Assembly: GCF_000717745.1 (NCBI RefSeq) | Contig: NZ_JOBH01000002.1 | Span: 310,001-374,000, forward strand | DNA from: Streptomyces violens | GTDB taxonomy: Bacteria; Actinomycetota; Actinomycetes; Streptomycetales; Streptomycetaceae | Direction: 5' to 3' | DNA length: 64,000 nucleotides | In this document: piece by piece, positions 1-7,986 of the stretch | Position numbering within the stretch: the first letter of the stretch is position 1 | Layout: each line of letters starts with the position of its first letter | Notes under the pieces: model-generated | Seen by the model: only the letters and a program-made list of their open reading frames with translations | The model's database searches: none | What the model was told of the DNA's origin: nothing | Position numbers and translations under genes: made by a program

Positions 1-470
1 GGGACGCGGACCTTGGTGTCGCCGCTGCCGCGGGCGGAGATCTTCAGGCCGAGCGGGGTGCCGGGGTGGACGAAGATCTGCCACATGTACGTCTTGTACT
101 GGCCGCCGCCGGTCTTCCAGGTGTCCGTCGTGGCCGTGGAGTCATAGCCGCCGGCGCTGTTCAGCGGGTCGCGGACGAAGCGGGCGCGGTATTCGTTGGG
201 GCGGGAGTCGGCGGACCAGAAGACCATCGCGGAGAGCACGCCCCAGCCCTCGTGGCTGGGCCATATCAGTCCGGAGCGGGCGTCGGGGAAGGCCGAGGGG
301 TCGCCGCCGCCGTTGGCCGGGTCGTGCATGCGCCACGGGTCGTAGCTCTCGTCCGAGGTGCCGTAGGGGAAGCGGACGAGGTGGTAGCCGTCGGAGTCGT
401 AGGAGATCTGCTGCGTACGTGCGCCGTGCCGCTTCGCGTCCCACAGCAGGGAACAAATGGTGACGGACAC
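1..470 (-). CDS. Uncharacterised protein, N-terminal part (runs off the left edge)
   Basis: An open frame of about 156 codons reads leftward and leaves the window. A GTG at 470 is preceded by GGAGG with a 5-base gap, which decides the start. The protein begins MSVTICSLLWDAKRHG and is rich in aromatic and glycine residues. It has no signal peptide or membrane segment in the visible part. Codon third positions are strongly G/C, as expected for a real gene here. I do not recognise the family, and the C-terminal part is missing. Its 5' end faces the divergent MEDS-STAS gene across about 290 bases. Confidence 0.6.
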   Translation of the reverse strand, partial: MSVTICSLLWDAKRHGARTQQISYDSDGYHLVRFPYGTSDESYDPWRMHDPANGGGDPSAFPDARSGLIWPSHEGWGVLSAMVFWSADSRPNEYRARFVRDPLNSAGGYDSTATTDTWKTGGGQYKTYMWQIFVHPGTPLGLKISARGSGDTKVRV

Positions 471-693
471 CTGGGCCTCCTTCGGAAAGCCGACGACGCG
501 CGTTCCGTGCCGCGCGCCGGAGGGTGAACGTAAGGGGCGGGAGGGTCGGGGTCAATGCCGCGGGGCGGTGGACCGGAGCCGACCGCTCTCGTTCGGGTTC
601 GGCACCGGTTCGTTCTGGTAGAGGGCTCGGGTAAGCGGTTTTCTTGCACAGTCGGGCAGTTGGTGCACGACTCGGCGCGGAGCGCGCGCGGTC

Positions 694-720
694 GTTTACG
701 TTCTGCTGGGCTTGGCGTAC
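694..720 (+). promoter_or_regulatory. Possible stress-sigma (SigB-like) promoter
   Basis: GTTTAC at 694-699 and GGCGTAC at 714-720 are 14 bases apart. This resembles the GTTT / GGGTAC pattern used by SigB-family sigma factors in Streptomyces, with one mismatch in the -10 element. It lies about 40 bases before the ATG of the MEDS-STAS gene. Pattern match only. Confidence 0.35.
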
Positions 721-761
721 GGCACAGTCCGGGCGGTGGTGCGGTCGGGAGGCGGCGGACG

Positions 762-1634
762 ATGGCCGGGGAGGCGATGCGGCGCGGCACACTGCCCGTA
801 CAGCGACTGCGGGCCGGGGACCACGCGTTCTGCCGGTACACGGAGCGGCCGAGGTGGGACCTGGTGGCCGCGTACGCGTGGTCGGGACTGGCGCGCGGCG
901 AGAAGGTCATCATCTGCCCCGCACCACAGGCCGACCGCGACACGGTGCGGGAACGGCTGGAGGAGCACGGCCCCTCGCTCGACCACGTCTGTGCCCGCGG
1001 CCAGTTGGTGTTCGCCAGCATGGGCATGCTGCTCCACCCCGACGACCGCTTCACCCCCACCCGCCAGTGGCGGCGCCTCCAGGAGGAGATCGCCGGCGCG
1101 CTCGCGAAGCGTTACGCCGGACTGCGCACGTACATCGACATGCGCTGGGTCGCCGACCTCGGCGCGGACGTGGAGGAGGTGATGGCCCGCGAGAAGAACA
1201 CGGCGCATCTTTTCGCCGCCCGCTCCTACAGCGAGATCTGCGCGTACGACACGAGCGCCTTCGAGCCCGCGGTGCTCGACGCCATGCACGCGGCCCACCC
1301 GCACGACCTGCTCGACGGGCCGGGCGCGCTGCGTGCGCTGCACGCGGCGGGCGCCGTCCGGCTGATCGGGGAGGCCGACATGGCCACCCAGATCGACTGG
1401 ATCTCCGCGCTGCGCGAGGCGTTCAAGCGCTCGGCGCACGACGGCCATCTGGTCGTGGACCTCTCCCGGCTGCACTTCCTCAGCGTCGGCTGCGCGTCCG
1501 ACCTGCTGAGCCTGGCCACCGACGCGCACCGGCACGGCCGTATCGAAGTACGCCTGGACCGCGACAAGGCCAGGCTGCTCGTGGGCCTCGGGAGCCGGTA
1601 CCTCAATCATGTCGTCCTGACCGAGGATTCCTGA
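762..1634 (+). CDS. MEDS domain - STAS domain regulatory protein
   Basis: 290 residues. The first two thirds match the MEDS (DcmR-type sensory) fold, with the usual opening about handling a short signal (RAGDHAFCRYTE, residues about 13-24) and the ARGEKVIIC stretch. The last 90 residues form a STAS domain (LVVDLSRLHFLSVGCASDLL), like anti-anti-sigma factors. The serine position of the STAS site is kept as LS rather than the usual DS. The ATG at 762 has GGGAGG nine bases upstream; an in-frame ATG at 777 is the alternative. MEDS-STAS fusions are common in Streptomyces and are thought to take part in partner-switching control of sigma factors. It sits just upstream of an ECF sigma/anti-sigma pair, but a direct link is inference. 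Confidence 0.8.
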   Translation: MAGEAMRRGTLPVQRLRAGDHAFCRYTERPRWDLVAAYAWSGLARGEKVIICPAPQADRDTVRERLEEHGPSLDHVCARGQLVFASMGMLLHPDDRFTPTRQWRRLQEEIAGALAKRYAGLRTYIDMRWVADLGADVEEVMAREKNTAHLFAARSYSEICAYDTSAFEPAVLDAMHAAHPHDLLDGPGALRALHAAGAVRLIGEADMATQIDWISALREAFKRSAHDGHLVVDLSRLHFLSVGCASDLLSLATDAHRHGRIEVRLDRDKARLLVGLGSRYLNHVVLTEDS

Positions 1635-1710
1635 AGATTTTCTGCGGGTGGCTTCAACGCGGAGCGTCCGCGCCGCGTACTCCCTGGGACGGTGATCGAC
1701 TCTCGGCGTT

Positions 1711-1768
1711 GGAGGAGGACGGGCGCATGCGTGTGCGGTGGGCGGGACTTCCGGGGCGGAGCCGGTAG
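1711..1768 (+). promoter_or_regulatory. Thirteen-codon leader frame overlapping the sigma factor start
   Basis: A strong ribosome site GGAGGAGG (1711-1718) sits eight bases before an ATG (1727) that opens a 13-codon frame, MRVRWAGLPGRSR. Its TAG stop (1766-1768) shares one base with the GTG (1768) of the ECF sigma gene. The arrangement is typical of translational coupling: ribosomes would load on the leader and restart on the sigma gene, whose own ribosome site is poor. Whether the peptide is made is unknown. Confidence 0.45.
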
Positions 1769-2370
1769 TGGGCGGGCTGCTCCGGCGCGTGCGCCGCCGC
1801 GGGACGGCCGGCGCGCCCGGCGCGAAGCCGCCGGCCGGGGACGCGCCGGTCGAGGAGACGCTGGCCGGGGAGGCGGACGTACGGATCGCCTACCACCGGT
1901 ACGGCGGCGAGCTGTACGGCTTCGCGCTCAACGCGCTCGGCGACCACCAGCTCGCCGAGGACGTGGTCCAGGAGACCTTCATCCGCGCCTGGCGCGCGGC
2001 CGACGGCTTCGACGCGGCCCGCGCGACGCTGCGCACCTGGCTCTTCGCCATCGCCCGCAACGCGGTGGTCGACGCCGTGCGCCGCCGGTCCGTGCGCGAC
2101 CGCGCCGACCGCCGGGAGCAGCAGGAGCCGGAGCCGGTCCGCACCGATGTCTTCGATCACCTGCTGACCCGCATCGAGCTGGACGAAGCGCTGCTGCGGC
2201 TCTCCGACGATCAGCGGCAGGCCGTCGTGGAGGTCTACTTCCTCGGCCGGACCTGCGCGGACCTCGCCGCCGAACTCGGCATCCCGGCGGCCACCATGCG
2301 CAGCAGGCTGTATTACGGTGTCCGCGCGCTACGGAGCATCCTGGAGGAGAACGGATGGCTGGCCCCATGA
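1768..2370 (+). CDS. ECF-family RNA polymerase sigma factor
   Basis: 200 residues from the GTG at 1768; a GTG at 1738 in the same frame is a weaker choice. Region 2 is clear: YGFALNALGDHQLAEDVVQETF followed by TWLFAIARNAVVDAVRRR, the core-binding and -10-recognition helices. Region 4 follows (LRLSDDQRQAVVEVYFLGRT, then a helix-turn-helix IPAATMRSRLYYGVRALR). It directs RNA polymerase to a small regulon and is held inactive by the membrane anti-sigma factor encoded next, whose start overlaps its last codons. This overlap indicates coupled translation and fixed stoichiometry. The regulon and signal cannot be read from the sequence. Confidence 0.93.
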   Translation: MGGLLRRVRRRGTAGAPGAKPPAGDAPVEETLAGEADVRIAYHRYGGELYGFALNALGDHQLAEDVVQETFIRAWRAADGFDAARATLRTWLFAIARNAVVDAVRRRSVRDRADRREQQEPEPVRTDVFDHLLTRIELDEALLRLSDDQRQAVVEVYFLGRTCADLAAELGIPAATMRSRLYYGVRALRSILEENGWLAP

Positions 2371-3047
2371 GTGCCCTGTGCCAGGCGGTCCGTTCGCAGG
2401 CGACCGAACTCCTGCTGCTGGGCCGCCCGCTGCCGGCCGCCCTGACCCGGCACTTGGCGGGGTGCGAGGAGTGCGCGGCCGAGTGCGAAGGCGTGCGCCG
2501 GGTGGTGCGGACGTTCGAGCGCGCGGAGGGTGCGCCGTCGCAACTGCCCGCGCCCGGGCTCCTCCCGCTCCCCTCGGCTGTACCGGTCCCCGCGCCCTCG
2601 TCCCGCCCCTGGCCCCGGCGCACGCGCCGGCTCGCCGTCCTGGCGGCCGCCGCCGTACTGGCCGCGATCGCGATCCTGGTACCGGTGGCCGTGCACGACC
2701 GGGACAGCGGCCCGGTGGACGTCGTCACGGTGGCCCGCGAGGGGCTGATGATCCCGCACCCGTGGGGCACCGAGGTGCCGGTGTCCCTGTCCGGGCTCAC
2801 GCCCGGCCGGACGTACCGGATGATGACGGCCGATGCCGACGGGAACCGGGTACCCGCCGGCAGTCTCACCGCGCCGGGTCCCGGTGCCCGTACCCGCATG
2901 ATGACCGCGATGGCCCGCGACTCCATCAAGTCCCTGCTGGTGGAGGACCAGGACGGCCGGCTGGTCGCCGACCTCCCGGTACGACCACTGCGGTCCAGCG
3001 GCCACACGCCGGACGGCACCGCACCCGACGGGACCGCGTCCGGCTGA
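2355..3047 (+). CDS. Zinc-type anti-sigma factor, single-pass membrane protein
   Basis: 230 residues. The ATG at 2355 has GGAGGAG five bases upstream and overlaps the sigma gene by 16 bases; an ATG at 2367 making a classic ATGA overlap is the alternative. The cytoplasmic N-terminus carries the zinc anti-sigma motif HxxxCxxC (HLAGCEEC, about residues 33-40). After a Pro-rich linker comes one membrane helix (about residues 95-118, LAVLAAAAVLAAIAILVPVA) and an extracytoplasmic domain of about 110 residues with alternating strands. The design is that of a transmembrane anti-sigma factor sensing an envelope or redox cue and releasing its ECF sigma. Confidence 0.85.
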   Translation: MAGPMSALCQAVRSQATELLLLGRPLPAALTRHLAGCEECAAECEGVRRVVRTFERAEGAPSQLPAPGLLPLPSAVPVPAPSSRPWPRRTRRLAVLAAAAVLAAIAILVPVAVHDRDSGPVDVVTVAREGLMIPHPWGTEVPVSLSGLTPGRTYRMMTADADGNRVPAGSLTAPGPGARTRMMTAMARDSIKSLLVEDQDGRLVADLPVRPLRSSGHTPDGTAPDGTASG

Positions 3048-3059
3048 GCAGAGCCTCCG

Positions 3060-3980
3060 TCACCGCCCCCAGCGCAGCACCAACGGATCGTGCCGCCGGG
3101 CCAGTTCGAGTAGCCCGGCGCGAGTCGCGGGCGGTACCGGGCCGAAGGGCGCGCGGGTGCGCTCGGAGCCGATGATGCCGCCCTCCGCCAGGAGGATCTT
3201 CTGCGCGCGCAGCCCGCACTGCCGGTTCTCGTAGTGGATCAGCGGCAGCAGCTCCTCCCAGTCCGCGACCGCGCCGGCCCGGTCTCCCGCGTGGTACTGC
3301 CGGACGATCCGGCCGAGCCGGTCGGGCACGGTCGAGCTGGACATCGTGCCGACCGCGCCGGCGTCCAGGTCGGGGATGAGCGTGACGGCCTCCTCGCCGT
3401 CGAACGGGCCCTCCAGCCGGTCGCCGACCGCGGCGATGAGGGTGCGGAGCTTGTCGGCGGCGCCCGGCGTCTCGATCTTGGCGTACCGCAGCTGCGGCAC
3501 CTCCTTGATCAGGTGGACGAGGACGCCGACGGACAGCGGCGTGGTGGACATGGGGGCGTCCTGGACCATCAGCGGGAGGTCCGTGGCGGCGGCCACGGTG
3601 GTGAAGTACTCGGTCAGTGCCGCCTCGGGGACCGCCATCGTGGCGCCGAAGAACGGCGGCATCAGCATGATCATGTCGGCGCCCATCGCCTGCGCCTCGC
3701 GGCTGCGGCGGGCGGCGACGCGGGCGCTGTAGTGGCTGGTCGTCACGACCGTCGGGACGCGCCCCGCGGTGCGTTCGAGGACGGTACGGCACACCTGGTC
3801 GCGTTCCTCGTCCGTCAGCGAGAACTGCTCGGAGTAGTTGGCGAGGACGCACAGCGCGTCGGCGCCGCCGTCGATGAGGTAGTCGACGACCCGGGCCAGC
3901 CCGGCGAGGTCCAGCTCCTCCTCGTCGTCGAAGACCGTCGGGACGACGGGGATCACACCGCTCAGGGGCGTCGTCAGCAT
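3060..3980 (-). CDS. Dihydrodipicolinate synthase (DapA/NanA)-family lyase
   Basis: 306 residues, a full-length TIM-barrel aldolase of the DHDPS family. It opens LSGVIPVVPTVFD, has the tyrosine-bearing NYSEQF and TSHYSA loops, and the Schiff-base lysine in LRYAKIE. The usual YNVPSRT loop is replaced by QDAPMSTTP, so it is unlikely to be true DapA. Divergent pairing with a UxaA/GarD-type sugar-acid dehydratase suggests that it acts on the 2-keto-3-deoxy acid made by that enzyme, for example as a keto-deoxy-glucarate dehydratase or keto-deoxy-acid aldolase. That is inference from context; substrate not determined. It converges with the anti-sigma gene, leaving only 12 bases between stops. Confidence 0.85.
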   Translation of the reverse strand: MLTTPLSGVIPVVPTVFDDEEELDLAGLARVVDYLIDGGADALCVLANYSEQFSLTDEERDQVCRTVLERTAGRVPTVVTTSHYSARVAARRSREAQAMGADMIMLMPPFFGATMAVPEAALTEYFTTVAAATDLPLMVQDAPMSTTPLSVGVLVHLIKEVPQLRYAKIETPGAADKLRTLIAAVGDRLEGPFDGEEAVTLIPDLDAGAVGTMSSSTVPDRLGRIVRQYHAGDRAGAVADWEELLPLIHYENRQCGLRAQKILLAEGGIIGSERTRAPFGPVPPATRAGLLELARRHDPLVLRWGR

Positions 3981-3997
3981 GGGAGCCTCTCTGATCG

Positions 3998-4020
3998 CGT
4001 TCGGTTCGAAATACCGAACG
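3998..4020. promoter_or_regulatory. Palindromic operator between divergent sugar-acid genes
   Basis: CGTTCGGT (3998-4005) and ACCGAACG (4013-4020) form a perfect 8-base inverted repeat with a 7-base AT-rich spacer. It lies 17 bases upstream of the lyase start and about 130 bases before the dehydratase start. Size and symmetry suit an IclR- or GntR-type dimer. No such regulator is adjacent. Confidence 0.6.
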
Positions 4021-4152
4021 TTGTCCGACCTGTTGAGCGGGAGCGTAAAGCCGCCTTCTGAGCGGCGTCAATGAGCGGGTGCCCGGGCATACGTGAGAGC
4101 GCGTCAGAACATCCGACCCGCCGGCCGCTCCCGCCCACGTATCGAGGTGCTC

Positions 4153-5694
4153 ATGGTCCCGCCCGCAGCCGCCCGTGCCCTCCGCCTTCAGCCCCAGGAC
4201 GACGTCGCGGTCGCGGCGGCCGACATCCCGGCGGGCACCGCCGTCGACGCGGGCGGGGAGACCGTACTGCTGCGGGACGGCGTGGCGCGCGGGCACAAGA
4301 TCGCGCTGCGCGCCGTCCGCCGGGGCGCGCCCGTGCTGCGGTACGGCCAGATCATCGGCTTCGCGGCGACGGACATCGCGCCCGGCGACCATGTCCACCT
4401 GCACAACCTGGAGTACCGGGAGTTCGAGCGCGCCTACGAGTTCTCCGTGGACGCCCGGCCGGTGGAGCCGCTCCCCGAGTCCGAGCGGGCCACCTTCCAG
4501 GGGTACGTGCGCGCCGACGGCTCGGTCGGCACCCGGAACTATCTGGGCATCCTCACCAGCGTCAACTGCTCGGCCACCGCCGCCAAACAGATCGCCGCGC
4601 GGCTGCGGTACTCCGGCGTGCTGGACGACTACGACCACATCGACGGCGTCGTGGCGCTCACCCACGGCCAGGGCTGCGGGCTCGCCGCGGACGGCGAGGG
4701 CATCGAGGTACTGCGGCGCGTGCTGCGCGGCTATCTGATGCACCCGAACTTCGCCGGCTTCCTGCTCCTCGGGCTGGGCTGCGAGGACAACCAGATCGCG
4801 GCGCTGACCGACGGACTGCCGCTCCGTGCGGACCTGTCGGTCTCCGCGAGCACGATCCAGGAGCTCGGCGGTACGAAGAAGACCGTGGCGGCCGGTGTCG
4901 AGCGGCTGACCGCCATGCTGCCGGCCGCCGACCGCGCCCGCCGGACGACCGTGCCCGCGAGCGAGCTGATCCTCGGCACCAACTGCGGCGGCTCCGACTC
5001 GTATTCCGGCATCACCGCCAACCCCGCGCTCGGCAACGCGGTCGACCGGCTGGTCCGGCACGGCGGCACCGGCGTCGTCGGCGAGACCCCGGAGATCTAC
5101 GGCACGGAGCACCTGCTCGTGCGCCGCGCCGCCACCAAGGAGGTCGGCGAGAAGCTGCTGGAGCGGATCGCGTGGTGGCGCGAGTACACCGCGAAGAACG
5201 GCGGGTCGATGGACAACAACCCCTCCCCCGGCAACAAGGCGGGCGGCCTCACCACCATCCTGGAGAAGTCGCTCGGCGCGGTCGCCAAGGGCGGCACGAC
5301 GGCCCTCGCCGACGTCGTCGACTACGCGGCGCCCGTCACCGGCAAGGGCTTCGTCTTCATGGACACCCCCGGCTACGACCCGGTCTCGGTGACCGGCATC
5401 GTCGCGGGCGGCGCGAACATGGTGTGCTTCACGACCGGACGCGGCTCGGCCTTCGGATGCGCGCCCGTACCGAGCCTGAAACTCGCCACCAATACCCCGC
5501 TGTTCGAGCACATGGCCGATGACATGGACATCAACACCGGCGGCATCATCGACGGCACCAGCACCGTCGAGGAAACGGGGCAGGTCATTTTTGAACGCGT
5601 CCTCGCGGTTGCCTCGGGCGAGCCCACGAAGAGCGAATCAATGGAATACGGCGAGGAGGAATTCGTGCCGTGGCATATCGGCACGGTGATGTGA
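4153..5694 (+). CDS. UxaA/GarD-family altronate or galactarate dehydratase
   Basis: 513 residues from the ATG at 4153 (GAGG five bases upstream); a GTG at 4093 would add 20 residues. An N-terminal SAF domain (about residues 5-85, DDVAVAAADIPAGTAV) is followed by the UxaA catalytic region with RADGSVGTRNYLGILTSVNC, HGQGCGLA, LGLGCEDNQ and ILGTNCGGSDSYSGITANPA, the cysteine-rich motifs of this metal-dependent dehydratase family. The C-terminal GSAFGCAPVPSLKLATNT motif is also present. It removes water from an aldaric or hexonic acid such as galactarate or altronate. The divergent DHDPS-family lyase is the likely next step. The exact substrate is not visible. Confidence 0.88.
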   Translation: MVPPAAARALRLQPQDDVAVAAADIPAGTAVDAGGETVLLRDGVARGHKIALRAVRRGAPVLRYGQIIGFAATDIAPGDHVHLHNLEYREFERAYEFSVDARPVEPLPESERATFQGYVRADGSVGTRNYLGILTSVNCSATAAKQIAARLRYSGVLDDYDHIDGVVALTHGQGCGLAADGEGIEVLRRVLRGYLMHPNFAGFLLLGLGCEDNQIAALTDGLPLRADLSVSASTIQELGGTKKTVAAGVERLTAMLPAADRARRTTVPASELILGTNCGGSDSYSGITANPALGNAVDRLVRHGGTGVVGETPEIYGTEHLLVRRAATKEVGEKLLERIAWWREYTAKNGGSMDNNPSPGNKAGGLTTILEKSLGAVAKGGTTALADVVDYAAPVTGKGFVFMDTPGYDPVSVTGIVAGGANMVCFTTGRGSAFGCAPVPSLKLATNTPLFEHMADDMDINTGGIIDGTSTVEETGQVIFERVLAVASGEPTKSESMEYGEEEFVPWHIGTVM

Positions 5695-5866
5695 GTGACA
5701 CGGTCATGCGAGTGAGGTGACCGGAGAAATACGGGCGCGGACGAGGCGTATCAGGATGTGAGACACCGGGGCGTCGCGTTGCGGTGAGCTGCGCGGCTGT
5801 CCGACACTCCCTGCTCGGGAACACCACCCTTTGTTCCCGGTAACCCTGAGAGTTCGGATAACCACC

Positions 5867-7363
5867 GTGAGTCTGCTACGAAAGAAACCCCTGGAACGCG
5901 CGCTGAAGGAGGCCCGCGGAGAAGGCGAACAGCGCCTTCGCCGTGATCTTTCCGCGCTGGATCTCACGATCCTCGGGGTGGGTGTCATTCTCGGCACCGG
6001 AATCTTCGTACTGACCGGCACGGTGGCCCGGAACATGGCGGGCCCGGCCGTGGCGCTTTCCTTTGTCGTCGCCGCCGCGGTCTGCGCCTGCGCCGCACTG
6101 TGTTACGCGGAATTCGCGTCCTCGGTGCCGGTCGCCGGCTCCGCTTACTCGTACTCCTACACCTCGCTCGGCGAGCTGCCCGCCTGGATCATCGGCTGGG
6201 CGCTGAGCCTGGAGCTGACGCTGGCCACCTCGGTGGTCGCGGTCGGCTGGTCCGGCTATCTGAACTCGATGCTCAACGGCATCGGCGTGCACCTGCCGGC
6301 CGCGCTGAGCGGCGGCGACGGCTCGGTGATGAACCTGCCGGCCGCGCTGCTCATCCTCGTGCTGACCGGCGTACTGATCGCGGGCGGCAAGCTGTCCAAG
6401 GGCGTCACCAACGTGCTCGTCGCGATCAAGCTGGCCATCGTGCTGCTGGTGATCATCGCGGGCGCGTTCCTCATCGACACCGCGAACTACCACCCCTTCG
6501 TGCCCGACGCCGCGCCGACCGGCAAGGTCGCCGGGCTGCAGGCCCCGCTGCTGCAGGTGCTCACCGGCATCACCCCGACCGCGTTCGGCGTGGCCGGCAT
6601 CCTGAGCGCCGCCGCGATGGTCTTCTTCGCGTACATCGGCTTCGACATGGTCGCGACGACCGCCGAGGAGACCCGTAAGCCGCAGCGCGACCTGCCGATC
6701 GGCATCATCGCCTCGCTGATCATCGTCACCGTGCTGTACGTCGCGGTGTGCCTGGTGGTCACCGGCATGCAGCACTACTCCGAGCTGTCGGTGCAGGCGC
6801 CGCTCGCGGACGCCTTCACGGCCAAGGGGCACCCGGCCTTCGCCACGGTCATCAGCGTGGGCGCGGTGGTCGGCCTGACCGCCGTGAGCCTGATCTGCTT
6901 CCGCTCCCAGAGCCGGGTCGTCTTCGCGATGGCCCGCGACGGGCTGCTGCCGAAGGCGCTGTGCAAGGTGGACCCCAAGCACGGCACGCCGAAGATCAAC
7001 CTGTGGGTGCTGGGCGTCATCATGGCGTGCCTGGCCGCGTTCCTGAAGTTCGACCTGCTCGCCGAGATGGTCAACATCGGCACGCTGTTCGCGTTCGCCG
7101 CGGTCTCCGCGAGCGTGCTCATCCTGCGGCGCACGGCCCCCGACCTGCCCCGCGCGTTCCGTACGCCCTGGGTGCCCGTCATCCCCCTGATCTCGCTGCT
7201 CTGCTGCCTCTACCTGATGCTCAACCTCCAGGTCGTCACCTGGATCGGCTTCCTGGTCTGGCTCGCGGCCGGCCTCGCGCTGTACTTCGGATACGGCCGG
7301 CGGCACAGCGTGCTGGGCAAGCGCACCGAGGAAACTCCGGCGGCGAAGACCGAAGCGGGCTAA
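5867..7363 (+). CDS. APC-superfamily cationic amino-acid permease
   Basis: 498 residues from the GTG at 5867. The start follows homology (MSLLRKKPLERAL) because no convincing ribosome site is present; the message may be leaderless or weakly initiated. About twelve to thirteen membrane helices are seen, beginning with the APC signature LTILGVGVILGTGIFVLTG and the conserved FFAYIGFDMVATTAEETRKPQRDLPIGI loop of the CAT subfamily. It probably imports a basic amino acid or related polyamine by proton coupling. It stands alone after the dehydratase gene with a 172-base gap and ends at a strong hairpin. Confidence 0.88.
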   Translation: MSLLRKKPLERALKEARGEGEQRLRRDLSALDLTILGVGVILGTGIFVLTGTVARNMAGPAVALSFVVAAAVCACAALCYAEFASSVPVAGSAYSYSYTSLGELPAWIIGWALSLELTLATSVVAVGWSGYLNSMLNGIGVHLPAALSGGDGSVMNLPAALLILVLTGVLIAGGKLSKGVTNVLVAIKLAIVLLVIIAGAFLIDTANYHPFVPDAAPTGKVAGLQAPLLQVLTGITPTAFGVAGILSAAAMVFFAYIGFDMVATTAEETRKPQRDLPIGIIASLIIVTVLYVAVCLVVTGMQHYSELSVQAPLADAFTAKGHPAFATVISVGAVVGLTAVSLICFRSQSRVVFAMARDGLLPKALCKVDPKHGTPKINLWVLGVIMACLAAFLKFDLLAEMVNIGTLFAFAAVSASVLILRRTAPDLPRAFRTPWVPVIPLISLLCCLYLMLNLQVVTWIGFLVWLAAGLALYFGYGRRHSVLGKRTEETPAAKTEAG

Positions 7364-7370
7364 CCTCACG

Positions 7371-7398
7371 CCGGGGCCGCGGCAGGACGCGGCCCCGG
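7371..7398 (+). terminator. Hairpin after the permease gene
   Basis: CCGGGGCCGCG (7371-7381) pairs perfectly with CGCGGCCCCGG (7388-7398) around a 6-base loop, 8 bases after the permease stop. The 3' arm touches the ribosome site of the next gene, so the same stem could also dampen its translation. Confidence 0.7.
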
Positions 7399-7412
7399 GG
7401 AGGGGACCACAC

Positions 7413-7976
7413 GTGACCAGCGAACAGTCGGCGACCAACGAGCAGTCGGCGACCACCGGACAGCCGGCGATCAAGGACGACCGGGTGATACCGCCGCTGC
7501 GGGGCGGGGAACGGGAGACGCTCCGCGCCTTCCTCGACTTCCACCGCGCCACGTTCGCGATGAAGTGCGCGGGCGTGACCGACGAGGAGCTGCACCGCCG
7601 CTCCATGCCGCCGTCCACGCTGACCCTGCTCGGCCTGGCACGGCACATGGCGGAGGTGGAGCGCACCTGGTTCCGCCGGGTCATCGACGCCGAGGACGTC
7701 CCCTTCCTCTGGTCGCCCGAGCGGGACGTCCAGGCCGCGTTCGACGCGAGCGGCGCCACCCCGTCCGAGGCGTTCGCGGCCTGGGAGGCCGAGGTCGGCC
7801 ACGCCCAGCGCATCGAAGCGGCGGCGCCCTCGCTCGACGTGACCGGCCACTTCGCGCGCTGGGACAAGGACGTCTCGCTCCGCTTCGTCATGCTGCACGT
7901 CATCCACGAGTACGCCCGCCACAACGGCCACGCCGACTTCCTGCGCGAGGGGATCGACGGGGCGGTGGGCTTCTGA
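7413..7976 (+). CDS. DinB/DUF664-family protein
   Basis: 187 residues from a GTG at 7413 with GGGGAGGGG upstream. The N-terminal 20 residues contain an imperfect repeat (EQSATNEQSATT), likely a disordered tail. The rest fits the DUF664 branch of the DinB four-helix fold: LRAFLDFHRATFAMKCAGVTDEEL, LARHMAEVERTWFRR, and HVIHEYARHNGHADFLRE. The three histidines of HMAEVE, HEYARHNGH are the expected metal ligands. Members act as mycothiol-dependent or other thiol-dependent metalloenzymes, but the substrate here is unknown. Confidence 0.85.
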   Translation: MTSEQSATNEQSATTGQPAIKDDRVIPPLRGGERETLRAFLDFHRATFAMKCAGVTDEELHRRSMPPSTLTLLGLARHMAEVERTWFRRVIDAEDVPFLWSPERDVQAAFDASGATPSEAFAAWEAEVGHAQRIEAAAPSLDVTGHFARWDKDVSLRFVMLHVIHEYARHNGHADFLREGIDGAVGF

Positions 7977-7986
7977 CGGCCGACGG

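Noticed and set aside
2926..5511. An 861-codon minus-strand frame across the sugar-acid genes
   Set aside because: It runs through two real genes on opposite strands in other frames and has shadow composition.
4153..5694. Gene symbol garD or uxaA
   Set aside because: Galactarate and altronate dehydratases share the motifs; context does not separate them.
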